Part shown: piece after piece, positions 19,378 through 30,094 of the stretch
Numbering within the stretch: the stretch's first letter is position 1
Layout of the letters: the number at the start of each line of letters is the position of its first letter
Assembly: GCA_002794775.1 (NCBI GenBank)
Contig: NBAY01000004.1
Coordinates: 558,001-622,000 of the forward strand
Direction of reading: 5' to 3'
DNA from: Porodaedalea pini
Taxonomy: Eukaryota > Basidiomycota > Agaricomycetes > Hymenochaetales > Hymenochaetaceae
Length of the DNA stretch: 64,000 bases
Made by a program: the position numbers and the translations under genes
The notes under the pieces: model-generated
Databases searched by the model: none
Told to the model about the DNA's origin: nothing
What the model saw: only the letters and a program-made list of their open reading frames with translations

Positions 19378-20454
19378 ATGTCAACGGGAACCTTCAGCGC
19401 TCAACAGTTAGAGCAAATCGCGGCGATTGTAGCGGGCGCCTTCGCTCACCAAGCCGCAAACGCCCCAGCGGGCCCTAGCACCGCTGCAGTACAAAACATC
19501 GACGTCGCCCGACCACGTGAATTCACTGGTGGCGATGACTACCTCGACTTCAGACGTGAAGTCCTTCTTTTTGTATCTGCGAACCCGAACCGATACCCTA
19601 CGTCGGAGAGTAAGATTTATGTAGCTCTCTCCTACCTGAAGGGTGGTAATGCGGCGACGTGGGCGCAGAACTACGTCGAGGAGTCGACAACGTCGGGAAT
19701 CGTCACCTTCACCGACAGCTGGGAGAGATTCCAGGAACGACTCGACACCTCGTTCGACGACCCGAATCGCAAGGAGGCGGCGCTGAAGGAATTCCGGGAG
19801 AAGGTTCAGAAGGACCTCACTGCAGACAAGTTCTTCCAACAGCTCGACGTCATCATCAAGCGTGCGGAACTGAAGGACGACGGCATCATCTGTGATCGTC
19901 TCAAACGCGCAATGAACATCGAAGTAGTGCGTGGAGTCCTGAGATCAACGCCGGTCCCGACGAAGTACGAGGACTGGAAGAACAAGGCTATCGAGATCGA
20001 TCGTGGCGAACAACAGATCCGCGCGATCCAACGAGGCCGCCCGTTTATACCTCAGCCTCGCCCGCCGCAACAACAAGGACCCCCGGCTCGCCGTCAGGTA
20101 GCGGCCCCTCACGTCAACAGACGCGACGCGACCGGCGTCACTTTTGGAGGCGCTGGTCAACCGATGGACGTCTCAATGAACGAGGCGCAACGACGACGCG
20201 CGTGCTGGATCTGCGGCGGGCTGGGCCATTTCAAGGACAAGTGCCCGCAGGGGAAGCTGATCATCCAGCGCATGCTGGAGCTAATGGCACCAGGCGAATG
20301 TCACATCCTCGCGGACGAGCTCGGCGCGATGAAGGAATCGGCCTTCGAGGAAGTCGTAGACACTCGGAGGTCGACGGTGGAGGACTATGTGGAGGAAGAA
20401 GAGAATGACGAAGAGGTCGTCGACTCGCAGGGTTTTGCGAGTGGTCAGGCGTAG
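19378..20454 (+). CDS. gag: Gag polyprotein of element C (358 aa)
   Basis: This is the particle-forming protein. The Gag core runs from about residue 40 ([15 protein letters not shown]) to about 225. A CCHC knuckle ([14 protein letters not shown]) lies at about 276-289, and the C-terminal tail is acidic. It is highly similar to element A's Gag, differing mostly at the N terminus. The ATG at 19378 is the first in the transcript. The ORF ends at TAG 20452, with the slippery heptamer at 20430 giving Gag-Pol by -1 frameshifting. The frame is intact. Confidence 0.94.
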   Translation: MSTGTFSAQQLEQIAAIVAGAFAHQAANAPAGPSTAAVQNIDVARPREFTGGDDYLDFRREVLLFVSANPNRYPTSESKIYVALSYLKGGNAATWAQNYVEESTTSGIVTFTDSWERFQERLDTSFDDPNRKEAALKEFREKVQKDLTADKFFQQLDVIIKRAELKDDGIICDRLKRAMNIEVVRGVLRSTPVPTKYEDWKNKAIEIDRGEQQIRAIQRGRPFIPQPRPPQQQGPPARRQVAAPHVNRRDATGVTFGGAGQPMDVSMNEAQRRRACWICGGLGHFKDKCPQGKLIIQRMLELMAPGECHILADELGAMKESAFEEVVDTRRSTVEDYVEEEENDEEVVDSQGFASGQA

Positions 20455-20472
20455 CCATCGGGGCGACTGACC
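20430..20472 (+). promoter_or_regulatory. Programmed -1 frameshift signal between gag and pol (element C)
   Basis: G_GGT_TTT (20430-20436) in the gag frame is followed after 6 bases by stem GGTCAG (20443-20448) / CTGACC (20467-20472). The gag TAG lies in the loop. The -1 frame is open from here into pol, whose first ATG is 132 bases past the gag stop. Pol therefore need not use its own start. Confidence 0.82.
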
Positions 20473-20585
20473 GAGAAGAACAAGGGACTTCGAATCCGTA
20501 TTCATTAAAATATAACCAACCGTCTGTACAACACGTAGATGCAAACGATGTCGATGGTTTTCCTGAGTATGAAGTCCCCACCGGT

Positions 20586-23500
20586 GTGAAAGAAAGGGAA
20601 GAATATGAGCAGCTGTTCATGAGAGGAACTGGCGGACGCCAGCTGGACCTTCTCCTGAACGTCGGACACAGCGTGGAAGGTGAAGTGAGGGAGGTGGACG
20701 CACACGCACTCGTGGATTCGGGATGTACGGGATCGTGCATTGACGTAAGGTTCGTCGAACGGTACGGACTGGAGACGAAGCGTTATATCCGACCCCTTGC
20801 GGTACTCAATGCCGACGGCACACACAACGAAGCCGGATTGATCGAGGAGTACGTCGACGTCGAACTTACGATCGGTCACCATAAAGAACGGATCGTCCTG
20901 GCAGTAACCTCACTGGCATCGTCCAACATCTTTCTAGGATACGACTGGCTTCGTCGACACAACCCGGAAGTCGACTGGAAGACGGGAACACTCGACTTTA
21001 CGCGTTGCCCGAGTGAATGTGTGGTGGAAAGGGACGTGGAGGAAGGCATGCGGAAGGTGTGGAGAGCGGTGGAAGAGACGAGGGGGGTGAGAGAGGTGCG
21101 AATGGACAAGACGTCCTGGCCCGCATACCTCAACGACTACGCCGACATTTTCAGCGAAAGAGGTTTCGAGAAGCTGCCGGAACATCGCCCATGGGACCAT
21201 GTCATCGACTTGAAGCCCGACTTCAAACCGAGCGACTGTAAGATCTACCCGCTCACGCCAACTGAGCAGCAGTCACTCAAGGACTTCCTCGATGAAAATC
21301 TGAAGTCAGGTCGCATTCGACGGTCGATATCGCCCATGGCGTCACCTTTCTTCTTCATAAAGAAGGCCGACAAATCGCTACGCCCGATCCAGGATTACCG
21401 CAAACTCAACGACGGCACAATCAAGAATAAGTACCCCCTCCCTCTCATCGACGAACTTGTTGATAAGGTCAAGAAAGCGAAGTACATCACTAAGCTTGAC
21501 CTTCGCTGGGGGTACTACAACGTCCGGATCCGTGAAGGCGACGAGTGGAAGGCGGCATTTCGCACGAACATGGGCCTCTTCGAGCCAACGGTCATGTTCT
21601 TCGGTCTTTGCAATGCGCCGGCGACGTTCCAAGCGTTCGTCAACCACATCTTCAAGGAACTGATCTACGCGAACTTGATCATCGTATACCTCGACGACAT
21701 ACTGATCCTCTCAGAAACCATTGAGGAGCACATCGACACGTCGAGGCGCGTACTCCAGATCCTCCGGGAAAACGGCCTGTACTTGAAACCGGAAAAGTGC
21801 GAATTCAATGCCAAGGTCGTTAAGTATCTCGGTCACATCATCGGCAACGGCGAGATCAAGGCGGACCCGGCAAAGACGGAGGCGATTGCGAACTGGCCGG
21901 TCCCACGAAACCTCAAGGAGCTACAACAGTTCCTCGGCATGGGTAATTGGCTACGACGGTTCATCAAGGACTACAGCAAGGTGGTCTATCCGCTGACGTC
22001 GCTGACGGGCAAGAAGGACTGGGTATGGGAGACCGAACAGCAGGAGGCGTTCGAGGAGCTGAGACGACGTCTCTGCTCACCTCCGGTCCTGGTCATCGCT
22101 AACGACGAGGGCCCTTTCCGCGTTGAGGCGGACTCGTCGAACTTCACACTTGGAGGCGTGCTATTGCAGAAACAGGAAGGCAAGTGGAGGGTAGTCGCCT
22201 ATAGGTCAGAAGCGCTCCTACCGGCCGAACGAAACTACGAGATCTACGACAAGGAGATGCTCGCAATCGTCTCGGCACTCAAGGAATGGCGTCAATACCT
22301 CCTGGGCGCTCGCCACAAGATCGAGATCTGGTCCGACCATGCCAACCTCACCTACTTCAGGTCAGCACAGAAACTGAGCTATCGACAAGCTCGCTGGCGG
22401 ACCGAACTCGAGGAATTCGACTTCCACCTCGAGCACAAGTCGGGGAAGACGATGGGCAAGGCGGACTTACTGTCGCGCAAAGCAGGCTATGATGAGGGAA
22501 AGGATGACAACGACAATGTCATGTTCATCAAGGACAAATGGCTGAATCGTGGAGTGGTGAGAACGTCGCGTGAGGAAGTGTTGGAACGAGTGGGTGACGC
22601 GCAGAGGGCGCAGGACGAGTCGGAGAGGCCGACGGGAATGGCGAAGGCCGACAGGTTGTGGCGGATGAAAGGCAAGGTGTACGTGCCGTCGACGATGAAG
22701 GAAGCGGTTTTACGGGAATGTCACGACTCGACCCTGGCAGGACATCCTGGATCGTCAAAGACGGTTGAACTGGTACGTCGAGACTTCTGGTGGGCGTCGA
22801 TGTTCTCCGACGTTCGAGCATACGTCCGAGGATGCGACCGTTGCCAGCGGACGAAGGCTCTGAGAACATCGAGATCAAGGCCACTTCACCCAAACACGAT
22901 CCCGGAAGGCCCATGGGAAATTGTCACGGTCGACCTCATCGGAGAACTCCCAGACTCCAAGGGGCACAACGCAATCTGTGTCTTCGTCGATAGGTTCTCA
23001 AAACAGATGCACGCGATCCCGACGACGACGAGGCTGTCAGCAGAAAGCATGGCCCAGCTGTACCGAGACCACGTCTTCCGCCTCCACGGCTTGCCGAAGA
23101 AGATCATCCATGACCGAGGCACGCAGTTTGACGCATCAATGATGAAGGAGCTGTACAAACTCCTACACATCGAAGGCAACCCGTCGACGGCGTATCACCC
23201 ACAGACAGATGGTCAGACAGAACGCGTTAACCAAGAGCTCGAACAGTATCTTAGGCTCTTCGTAAACCATCGCCAATCGGACTGGAAAGACTGGCTCCCC
23301 CTCGCAGAGTTTGCATACAATAACCACGAACATTCGGCGACGAAGATGTCCCCTTTCTACGCGAACACAGGACGTCACCCCTTGAGCTTTGACACGACAC
23401 GAACCTCGTCTGCCAACATGTCGGCGGAAGAATTCGCGAAGCACATAAAGGAGACTCATCGTGTCGCGAAGGACAACCTGGTCAAAGCGGCAGACGACAT

Positions 23501-24080
23501 GAAACGCTACCATGACCGGACGGCAGGAGCTTCGGTGGAGTACAAGGCTGGCGATAAGGTCTTCCTCGATGGACGAAATATCAGCACAGATTCGCCCACG
23601 AAGAAGCTTGCCGACAAATGGTACGGTCCCTTTGACATCATCGACAAAGTAGGAGCGAGCGCGTACAAGCTCAAACTCCCGAAGCGATGGAAAAAGGTCC
23701 ACCCTGTCTTCAACGAAGCCCTGTTGAAACCCACCGTCAAACCATCCTTTGAAAGCCAGAAGCAACCGCCGCCGCCGCCGCCAGACATCGTCGACAACGA
23801 GGAGGAATACGAACTCGAGGAGGTCTTAGACTCACGTCTGCACCGAGGGAAACTACAATACCTTGTCAAGTGGGTCGGCTACAATGAACCCACTTGGCAG
23901 CCTGAGACAGACTTCGGCGAGAACGCGAAGGAGGTGATCGCTGAATTCTACCTCAAACATCCCAGTGCACCTCGGAAACTCAACATCCCTCGTCAACGAC
24001 TCCGTCCGCTCTTCGTCGACACCGAGCCTAACAACAGCGATCATGGTTGGTCGGGACACCCAACCTTGAAGGGGGGGTAA
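20586..24080 (+). CDS. pol: Pol polyprotein of element C: protease, RT, RNase H, integrase, chromodomain (1164 aa from first ATG)
   Basis: Protease with DSGCTG at 44-49; then RT with [10 protein letters not shown] and catalytic YLDD at about 368-371. RNase H has FRVEADSSN and EMLAIV...WSDHANL. The integrase HHCC zinc domain lies at about 712-752, and the D,D,E core has VTVDLIGE (~782), HDRGTQF (~841) and TERVNQE (~877). A chromodomain spans about 1073-1125 (VLDSR...QYLVKWVGY...TWQPE) and would direct integration by reading histone marks. All catalytic residues are present and the frame is uninterrupted. Translation probably enters from gag by -1 frameshift, since the frame is open back to 20430. 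The stop TAA (24078-24080) touches the LTR, so the polypurine tract is coding. Confidence 0.95.
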   Translation: MKEREEYEQLFMRGTGGRQLDLLLNVGHSVEGEVREVDAHALVDSGCTGSCIDVRFVERYGLETKRYIRPLAVLNADGTHNEAGLIEEYVDVELTIGHHKERIVLAVTSLASSNIFLGYDWLRRHNPEVDWKTGTLDFTRCPSECVVERDVEEGMRKVWRAVEETRGVREVRMDKTSWPAYLNDYADIFSERGFEKLPEHRPWDHVIDLKPDFKPSDCKIYPLTPTEQQSLKDFLDENLKSGRIRRSISPMASPFFFIKKADKSLRPIQDYRKLNDGTIKNKYPLPLIDELVDKVKKAKYITKLDLRWGYYNVRIREGDEWKAAFRTNMGLFEPTVMFFGLCNAPATFQAFVNHIFKELIYANLIIVYLDDILILSETIEEHIDTSRRVLQILRENGLYLKPEKCEFNAKVVKYLGHIIGNGEIKADPAKTEAIANWPVPRNLKELQQFLGMGNWLRRFIKDYSKVVYPLTSLTGKKDWVWETEQQEAFEELRRRLCSPPVLVIANDEGPFRVEADSSNFTLGGVLLQKQEGKWRVVAYRSEALLPAERNYEIYDKEMLAIVSALKEWRQYLLGARHKIEIWSDHANLTYFRSAQKLSYRQARWRTELEEFDFHLEHKSGKTMGKADLLSRKAGYDEGKDDNDNVMFIKDKWLNRGVVRTSREEVLERVGDAQRAQDESERPTGMAKADRLWRMKGKVYVPSTMKEAVLRECHDSTLAGHPGSSKTVELVRRDFWWASMFSDVRAYVRGCDRCQRTKALRTSRSRPLHPNTIPEGPWEIVTVDLIGELPDSKGHNAICVFVDRFSKQMHAIPTTTRLSAESMAQLYRDHVFRLHGLPKKIIHDRGTQFDASMMKELYKLLHIEGNPSTAYHPQTDGQTERVNQELEQYLRLFVNHRQSDWKDWLPLAEFAYNNHEHSATKMSPFYANTGRHPLSFDTTRTSSANMSAEEFAKHIKETHRVAKDNLVKAADDMKRYHDRTAGASVEYKAGDKVFLDGRNISTDSPTKKLADKWYGPFDIIDKVGASAYKLKLPKRWKKVHPVFNEALLKPTVKPSFESQKQPPPPPPDIVDNEEEYELEEVLDSRLHRGKLQYLVKWVGYNEPTWQPETDFGENAKEVIAEFYLKHPSAPRKLNIPRQRLRPLFVDTEPNNSDHGWSGHPTLKGG

Positions 24081-24518
24081 TGTTAGAACTCGAACCTTAA
24101 CCTTTTCTTTTGTTTTTCTTTTACCATTTCTTTCCTTTTAACCGCTCCTTTTTTCATTATAATTAATCATCTTTCCAATCATTTCCCACACTCCTTTCAC
24201 GCGACCTTCATTCGTTCCATTCCTAATTACATAAACTATACAGTACTTAGATAATACGGTCCCACAGGCGCTGCGTTTATAAGGAAGAGGAATTGCAAAC
24301 GAACACCCGTTCTGCTTTTCCTCTTACCTCCGCGACGACCTAGGTGAGACCGCGCCCCCCCTCCTGTATTAGAGTACATTGTATTAATCCTCTTACCTCC
24401 GCGACGACCTAGTCTGAGTACAGCGTGTCCCGAGTCCCCGCTCGAGTATAGTACGTCCCAGACGACAGTCAGCCAAGGCCTGCCCAGTCCGAGTCGTCTC
24501 CCGGACTCCCGCCTAACA
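24081..24518 (+). repeat. 3' LTR of element C
   Basis: It is 438 bp, TGTTAG...CTAACA. The right 219 bp equal 18438-18656. U3 is CT-rich and differs from element A's, while R/U5 is similar. Confidence 0.94.
24278..24319 (+). promoter_or_regulatory. LTR promoter of element C: TATA box and inferred start
   Basis: TATAA lies at 24278-24282. The primer-complementary motif GTTCTGCTTTT starts 31 bases downstream at 24309. This copy, in the 3' LTR, would transcribe outward into 24519 onward. Confidence 0.6.
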
Positions 24519-27500
24519 CAATGGGCATCAGCTAGGGAGATGTCGGCAGTGCCAATCGACACAAGCTGACTCTGGCAGGCCACTTTTGCTGCACAATGCT
24601 GGGCAGCTGTTCGTCTCACCATATAATGGCATAAAACAAATAGTAAGTGTTGATATTCACTATTTGGGCCTTTACACACATTAATATGCTGTTGTTGGTG
24701 GTCTGTCAGCACATATGTCGGAGATAATGTGAGTTGACGCAACTTCATGTCTCGCTTAACGTGATCACATGCACACATTTATCTATATTTTGTCCCTTCT
24801 TCCACTCGGTGCTTCTTTCATTAACTTCACCAAAAGCTCACTGATCTCAATTGCCGAGTGGTGTTGCCATATGTTTGGCAACAGCTTCTTCAGGAAAAAA
24901 ATGCAAAAAGAAATTTATTCAGTGAGTTCTGGCTGGTTTCTGTCCATAAATTATATGTATCTTAGTGATTTTTTTAATTTAATTTAATTTTTTCTGAACA
25001 AATTCTTTATTGCCATAAACTAAGCTATTTTTACATTTTTACATTTTTTTTTTGGAGTTGTGGAGAGAGCAGCTTGAAGATGGCAGAGGGAGAGAAAACT
25101 CAGTCAACTTTTTTACAAGCGTTGATTGTGGCATGGAATGCTGAGGTCCATGGGAATGCGCTGTAACACCAACCAATTCGTTGGGCACGGAATGAGCAGA
25201 ACGTATGCAATGTACATCATGAAGTCAAAGAGCCTCAACTCAGCAATCGAGCGAAGTGGTACACCTGGATCAGCAGTGATTACCTGAACATGGAACACAC
25301 GCAATGACCAGATCACACACATCAGCTACTCAGACTGACCCTGGAGCACTTATCTGTGCGCATTTCCACTCGACCCTGCCAAAGGTTTGTTCATTTGCCT
25401 TTGTCTAATGAACATGCAGCAGCCTGGCATTGGTTGTTCTGGCTCCGTACAAAGGATCCTGAAGCTCACTGATGCTATGCCAAGTCAACACGTGCTGCCC
25501 CCGCCTTTCAGTCATCCGGATCATGGAGCTGCTCAAAGGAAACACTCAGGTGGCTCAGCAGAAGGACAATAGAGGACTTGTCTTATTTTATTTTGCCTTT
25601 CATGTTTACACAGGACACTTGTTTAGTATTTATAGAGTGCTGAATGTTGTAGATAGAACAGCAATTCCACCCCTGAGTTTTGATGCCTAACTTCATGTGA
25701 TATCTCTCAGGACGGTCCCTAGGAACACTTCAGTGCCTTAGTGACTCAAATTGCTCACCTCGACTTCATTTTATTTGTGTTGCACTCGTTGCGCTTGTTC
25801 CATCCATTCCGTCTTTGCCTTGTTCCACTTTGTTCTCATTACCTTGACCTCGCTCCCCTCTTGTCTCTTATCTTCTGATTTAGTTCTGTACCTCGCCTCA
25901 CTCTCTGGTATTCCAGACGATGTCCTGTTGAGCACAGGGACCAGCCATCCATTCCAAGGACAATCCTGCTGTAGTGCTCAATTCGTGCTTAGGTGTCAGC
26001 TGTCCCAGCATACCACCCACTTTATTTATTATTATATACAGATACAAACCCCATAAACACAGTCAAGCACTTCGTTTCATCACTGTCTATCTTACACTTC
26101 ACATTTCACACACTCGAATGGTCACACTTGCCCATTCAAGCGTCCATATACCTTCGAAGCTCTCATATTATCCCTTAGTAACATCATAAATATGTTCGAA
26201 TACTTTCATACACCCATTCTAACACCCATACCACTTCCTATTCACACTCAAATGCTTCATTTCTTTTATATTCATTCCATATCCCACTATATACTCACTT
26301 GAGCACTCTTTCCACTTCATATTCACTCGTTTGAACACTTGTAGCACAGCTGGATCACGCATTTGGGGACAGGGAAAGTGTGGTATTTGAGCATGGGTTG
26401 CTCGAACAGTCCTTGGGCCATCAACATGCGATGTATCACGCTCGAACGACCGGATTCCATCATTCCCTGGGTTGCTCGAACAGTCCTTGGGCCATCAACG
26501 TGCGATGTATCACACTCAAACAACCGGATTCCATCATTCCCTGGGTTCTCCATGCAGTTTGAGTGTTATTTATCATCATCTATCACTCCCATGATGTGCA
26601 TTTGTTGCCATCACACCCTTGGGGACATTCAGGGACATTTGAACAGAGTTGTTTGGAGCACACATGATAAGTTTCTTGGTTTCATTGGCCTCTTCATTGA
26701 TGTCAAACCATTATTCCCCTTCGAGTCTGCAATTATCATGTTCTCAAGTCATTCCATCCCTAACACATGAGTATTCTGACTCGATCGCGCACTGCACACA
26801 CTCTCCTACCTCTGTATGTACACTCAACTTTGGTACTGAGCTCATTTCGCCTACAGTATAAATAGTGCACACCTTTGTACTCGTTCTGCAGAGGGAATAC
26901 AGCCCCCAGTTCACTCCACAGTACACATTTTGAATCCCATAAGTTGTCCGCACCTTCAGATCGTCTCTACTCAGCTCTATCAAACCTCCTCAACCACTTG
27001 AACAGTGCGTTCGATTCAGCACATATGCTCAAAGTCGATATTCCAAGCCTTTGAGCCCCAGACACACCCAACAGGGTACCATAACTGCATACCCCCATCG
27101 CCCTACACATTCGTTATCTACTAAGGAGCCATTCTAGTGTGTGGGAACACGTACAAGGGCATTCGAGCATGTTTTTGAGCCCATTTGAGCACTCAACGAG
27201 TGTCATCCAGAGACGCAAACCACTCAAGGAAGATTGACATAGCCCCACACCTACCTCAACTTCAGATTTCAATCATTCAAGTCATGGAGTCTGCATTGGG
27301 AGTTCGATTCTAACAGGTTTGAACACTTTGGCAAAGTCTCTGGACCAGTGGAGCCACCGTTTTGAACATTCGATCACTCCATTTCTATTTGGTTGTCCCT
27401 CCTCAACTATTGAGCCACCACAGTCTCTCTTAGGAAGAATATAGATTCACCCTCGAGTCAACCATTTGGTCTACAAAAGAGTCTGCATCGCGATACCGCT

Positions 27501-27684
27501 CTGAGAAGTTGTACTATTGTTAGCACATCTCCACATCTTCCAACACAGCCACTGACAATCCCTCACACATCTTGAGCACTCCACCGGCGCTACACTTTGA
27601 ATGCTTCCCTACTAGTACACTCTGCCAATTCCGTTGCCCCTGACACACCGGAATGCACACAACTTGAATCCTTTGATCCAGAAC
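24519..27684. other. Gene-poor, decayed repeat region
   Basis: No ORF here has a recognisable domain or a plausible multi-exon structure. The sequence is AT-rich with A/T runs (24960-25060). Short related words such as TTGAACAC, GAGCACTC and CTCGAAC recur, as in old repeats. A 74-bp tandem duplication is the only clear structure. I see no gene. Confidence 0.5.
26395..26542. repeat. 74-bp unit in two tandem copies
   Basis: The unit starting GGGTTGCTCGAACAGTCC at 26395 is repeated at 26469 with a few transitions. It is noncoding as far as I can see. Confidence 0.8.
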
Positions 27685-28163
27685 TGTTAGAGTACAAACA
27701 TGTACTCAACAATCACTTAGCCATCACACCTACAAATGATGTAGATGGAGGCAGAGTGACATAGGGAGCGGCGATCCACAGACACACGGTGAAGAGGGGA
27801 GGAGTCAAACATACAAGCGCCACTGACGACAATGTCAAGAGTAAGCGCAGTAGATTAAATGAATATCGAGGTAAGGGGCAATACAGGCAAATGAGCTACC
27901 TATATACTCAATGGCCATGTGATTGTACTACTATAAAGAGGATGACATTCCTGGGAAATGGAATGTCATGGAATGTGATGAGTAAGGAGTGGACAATGTC
28001 ACCTGCAACCACGTGCAAGGGTCACGTGATTGATGAGTCAGGTAATGTTAACAAACAAGTGATGAAGGGAAGAGTCCAGTGGGGAAGGGGGAAAGGGACA
28101 TCGGTGAGGATGATGACGATGAAAGAAAAGGAGAGACAGATGTACACACTTGGAATCCCAACA
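27685..28163 (-). repeat. Solo LTR, minus orientation
   Basis: It is 479 bp, TGTTAG...CCAACA, with 5-bp flanks AGAAC (27680-27684) and GGAAC (28164-28168), one transition apart. It is an inverted, diverged copy of 29162-29681. On the minus strand it has the same GAGTATATAGG TATA region. A 153-codon plus-strand ORF inside it is incidental. Confidence 0.8.
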
Positions 28164-28330
28164 GGAACCCACAGAACTCGACTGGAACAAGGGTATTGGC
28201 CTGCTAGACACATCTCCTTCAAACTTGATCATCTGATTCCCCTTTACTAACAACTGGAACTCAGAATTATCAGCGCGTTGTTCACATGACCAATGCCAAC
28301 CCCCAGAGTAATGAGAGCTTATTTTGGCTA
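28164..28330. other. Spacer without visible gene
   Basis: Unique-looking sequence between a solo LTR and the TA-flanked element. Nothing recognisable; TA at 28329-28330 is the target dinucleotide of the next element. Confidence 0.4.
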
Positions 28331-28989
28331 CAGTCAAAGATGTGTCCTTTGAACACCAACTTGGATTCCTTCCATGAAATGTCTACACAACATTCTTTTA
28401 CTAAATTTTTACATAAATGTTGAGATCTGTATCAAAAGTATCTACTTGAATTTTTTTGAGCCCTGAAGTATGTAAGTGAAATTGATTTGAAGGCAAGAAA
28501 AAAACAGGCTCTATGACACAGAAACCACTCCTTTGAACACCCATGAGACTAGACTGTTTGTAAGCTTGGATTGGCAAGGTAACATATTATGTTATCCCAT
28601 TGCCTTACTTGTTCATCACATTTCAGGACCTCCCGGCACTTTCTGCCATCCATAAATTATACATTGCATCCTTTTGCCACAAAAAACCATTCAAAAGATA
28701 ACCAAGATAGTTTTTCATCATTTACTGAGATTTATTAAAGAAATATTAGGCAAGAAATAATAGAAACAAATTTGCACAACACAGGTTGTGTAAATCCTGC
28801 TCTGTTTTTCATGGTTTCTGATTTATTTGAATTTAACTACTCAACATATTTCTATGAACCTTGGCAAATATATAGTCCTACTACATATACACCTACCATA
28901 ATTTTTTGAAGGCCAGAAATTGTGTGTTGTGGAAGAAACTGTGAAGTGTTCAAAGGAACAGTCCTGTTTAAAGGATGCATCTTTGACTG
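28331..28989. mobile_element. MITE-like element 1, TA target site
   Basis: It is 659 bp with imperfect terminal inverted repeats: left CAGTCAAAGATGTGTCC, right (reverse complement) CAGTCAAAGATGCATCC, extending about 26 bp. It is flanked by TA at 28329-28330 and 28990-28991, as for Tc1/mariner-type transposition. No transposase ORF is present, so it would be a non-autonomous element. Confidence 0.72.
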
Positions 28990-28991
28990 TA

Positions 28992-29161
28992 TATGTGTGA
29001 CTGTGACTTTCTTACAGCCAATAGGAAGAAAGGATGCAAAGTGTTTTCAGAGCACATCTGCTCTAATCTTAGCTATTAATATTTGATAATTATGATTAAT
29101 ATTGTGAATGCTTAGCTGTTCTTTCCCACTAGATAGGAACCACTCATCTGCACTGAACAGG
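28992..29161. other. Spacer resembling part of the DLH1 upstream region
   Basis: The stretch 28993-29040 (GTGACTTTCTTACAGCCAAT...) resembles 33785-33835 upstream of the first dienelactone hydrolase. It could be a shared repeat or an old partial duplication. No gene seen. Confidence 0.35.
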
Positions 29162-29681
29162 TGTTAGGATCCCAAGTACACATTCTCCTTTTTCCCTTCT
29201 TTCATCGTCTTCACCCTCTCTGATGTCCCTTCCCTCTCTACCCTCACCGGACTACGTCTGATGTCGCTCCTTCCACTGACATCACCCACTTATTGATCGT
29301 GTGACCCTTGCACACGGTCGCAGGTGACGTCGTCCGCTCATTAGTAAAGAACATTCCATGATGTTCCATCACATTCCACTTCCCAGGAACGTCATCCTCT
29401 TTATAGTAGTTAGGTCTCACAAGTGCTGCGTATATAGGTAGCTCATTCACCTGTATTGTCCCTTACCCCAGCATTCTTGGAATCCACTACTACTTGCTCT
29501 TGACAATGTCGTCTGTGACACTTGCGTGTTCGACTCCTCCCCTCTTCACTCCTGGGTCTGTGGGTGTGGTGGTCACCTGAATGGTGCCTGCTATCGTTCT
29601 CCCATGTCGCTTGACCTCTACCCACATCGTGCGCAGGCATGATGGTTAAGTGATTGTTGAGTACATGGTCGTACTCTAACA
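29162..29681 (+). repeat. Solo LTR with perfect 5-bp target-site duplication
   Basis: It is 520 bp, TGTTAG...CTAACA, flanked on both sides by ACAGG (29157-29161 and 29682-29686). The region GTCTCACAAGTGCTGCGTATATAGG resembles element C's LTR around its TATA box, which sets the orientation. It is a related family. Confidence 0.88.
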
Positions 29682-30094
29682 ACAGGAATTACTTGTGACA
29701 GTTCTGTCAAATCTTGTCAGAGCACATTAATATATGTTTTATAATAATAAAAGAGAGGTGGGTTGCATGAGATCAAAGAGATGTCATGATGATTACACGT
29801 GAGCGTGCACTATGCTGCCAGAATAGTAAACTCAGATCTATTTGTACATGTTGCTATGATTACCAAATTGGGTGCAATTCTGCTCCATAAAATCATGCTG
29901 AAGTTAAATCAGAAAGAATCAAGCTTGTAAGTTGTAGTAAGGCAAGTTTCTCATAACATTTCTTCAGATCAAAAAAAACACCTAAAGCAAATGGCTGGAT
30001 TAGAACAGACTTGTAAATACTGTTTGGCAGGGAATGTGTGCAAGAGCAGCTGTGGGAACTTGAATCTCATCTGTATTGCAAACAATTGACCTTT
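29682..30094. other. Spacer without visible gene
   Basis: About 410 AT-rich bases; no ORF with a domain and no clear repeat beyond the ACAGG duplication at its left edge. Confidence 0.4.

Larger units (their letters stand above)
18438..24518 (+). mobile_element. Element C: Ty3/gypsy chromovirus with intact gag and pol
   Basis: The 5' LTR is cut to its last 219 bp by element A; the rest is complete. Gag, the frameshift signal, a full Pol and a 438-bp 3' LTR are present. The 219 shared LTR bases are identical by eye. All catalytic residues checked (protease DSG, RT YLDD, integrase DDE) are present. This is a recent, coding-competent copy whose own U3 promoter has been displaced by A. Confidence 0.93.

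Noticed and set aside
24519..26056. A decayed protein gene suggested by short ORFs around 25387-26056
   Set aside because: No consistent codon pattern, domain or splice structure could be followed.
27789..28250. 153-codon plus-strand ORF
   Set aside because: It lies antisense within a solo LTR, has a basic low-complexity composition, and is disrupted in the related LTR at 29162-29681.
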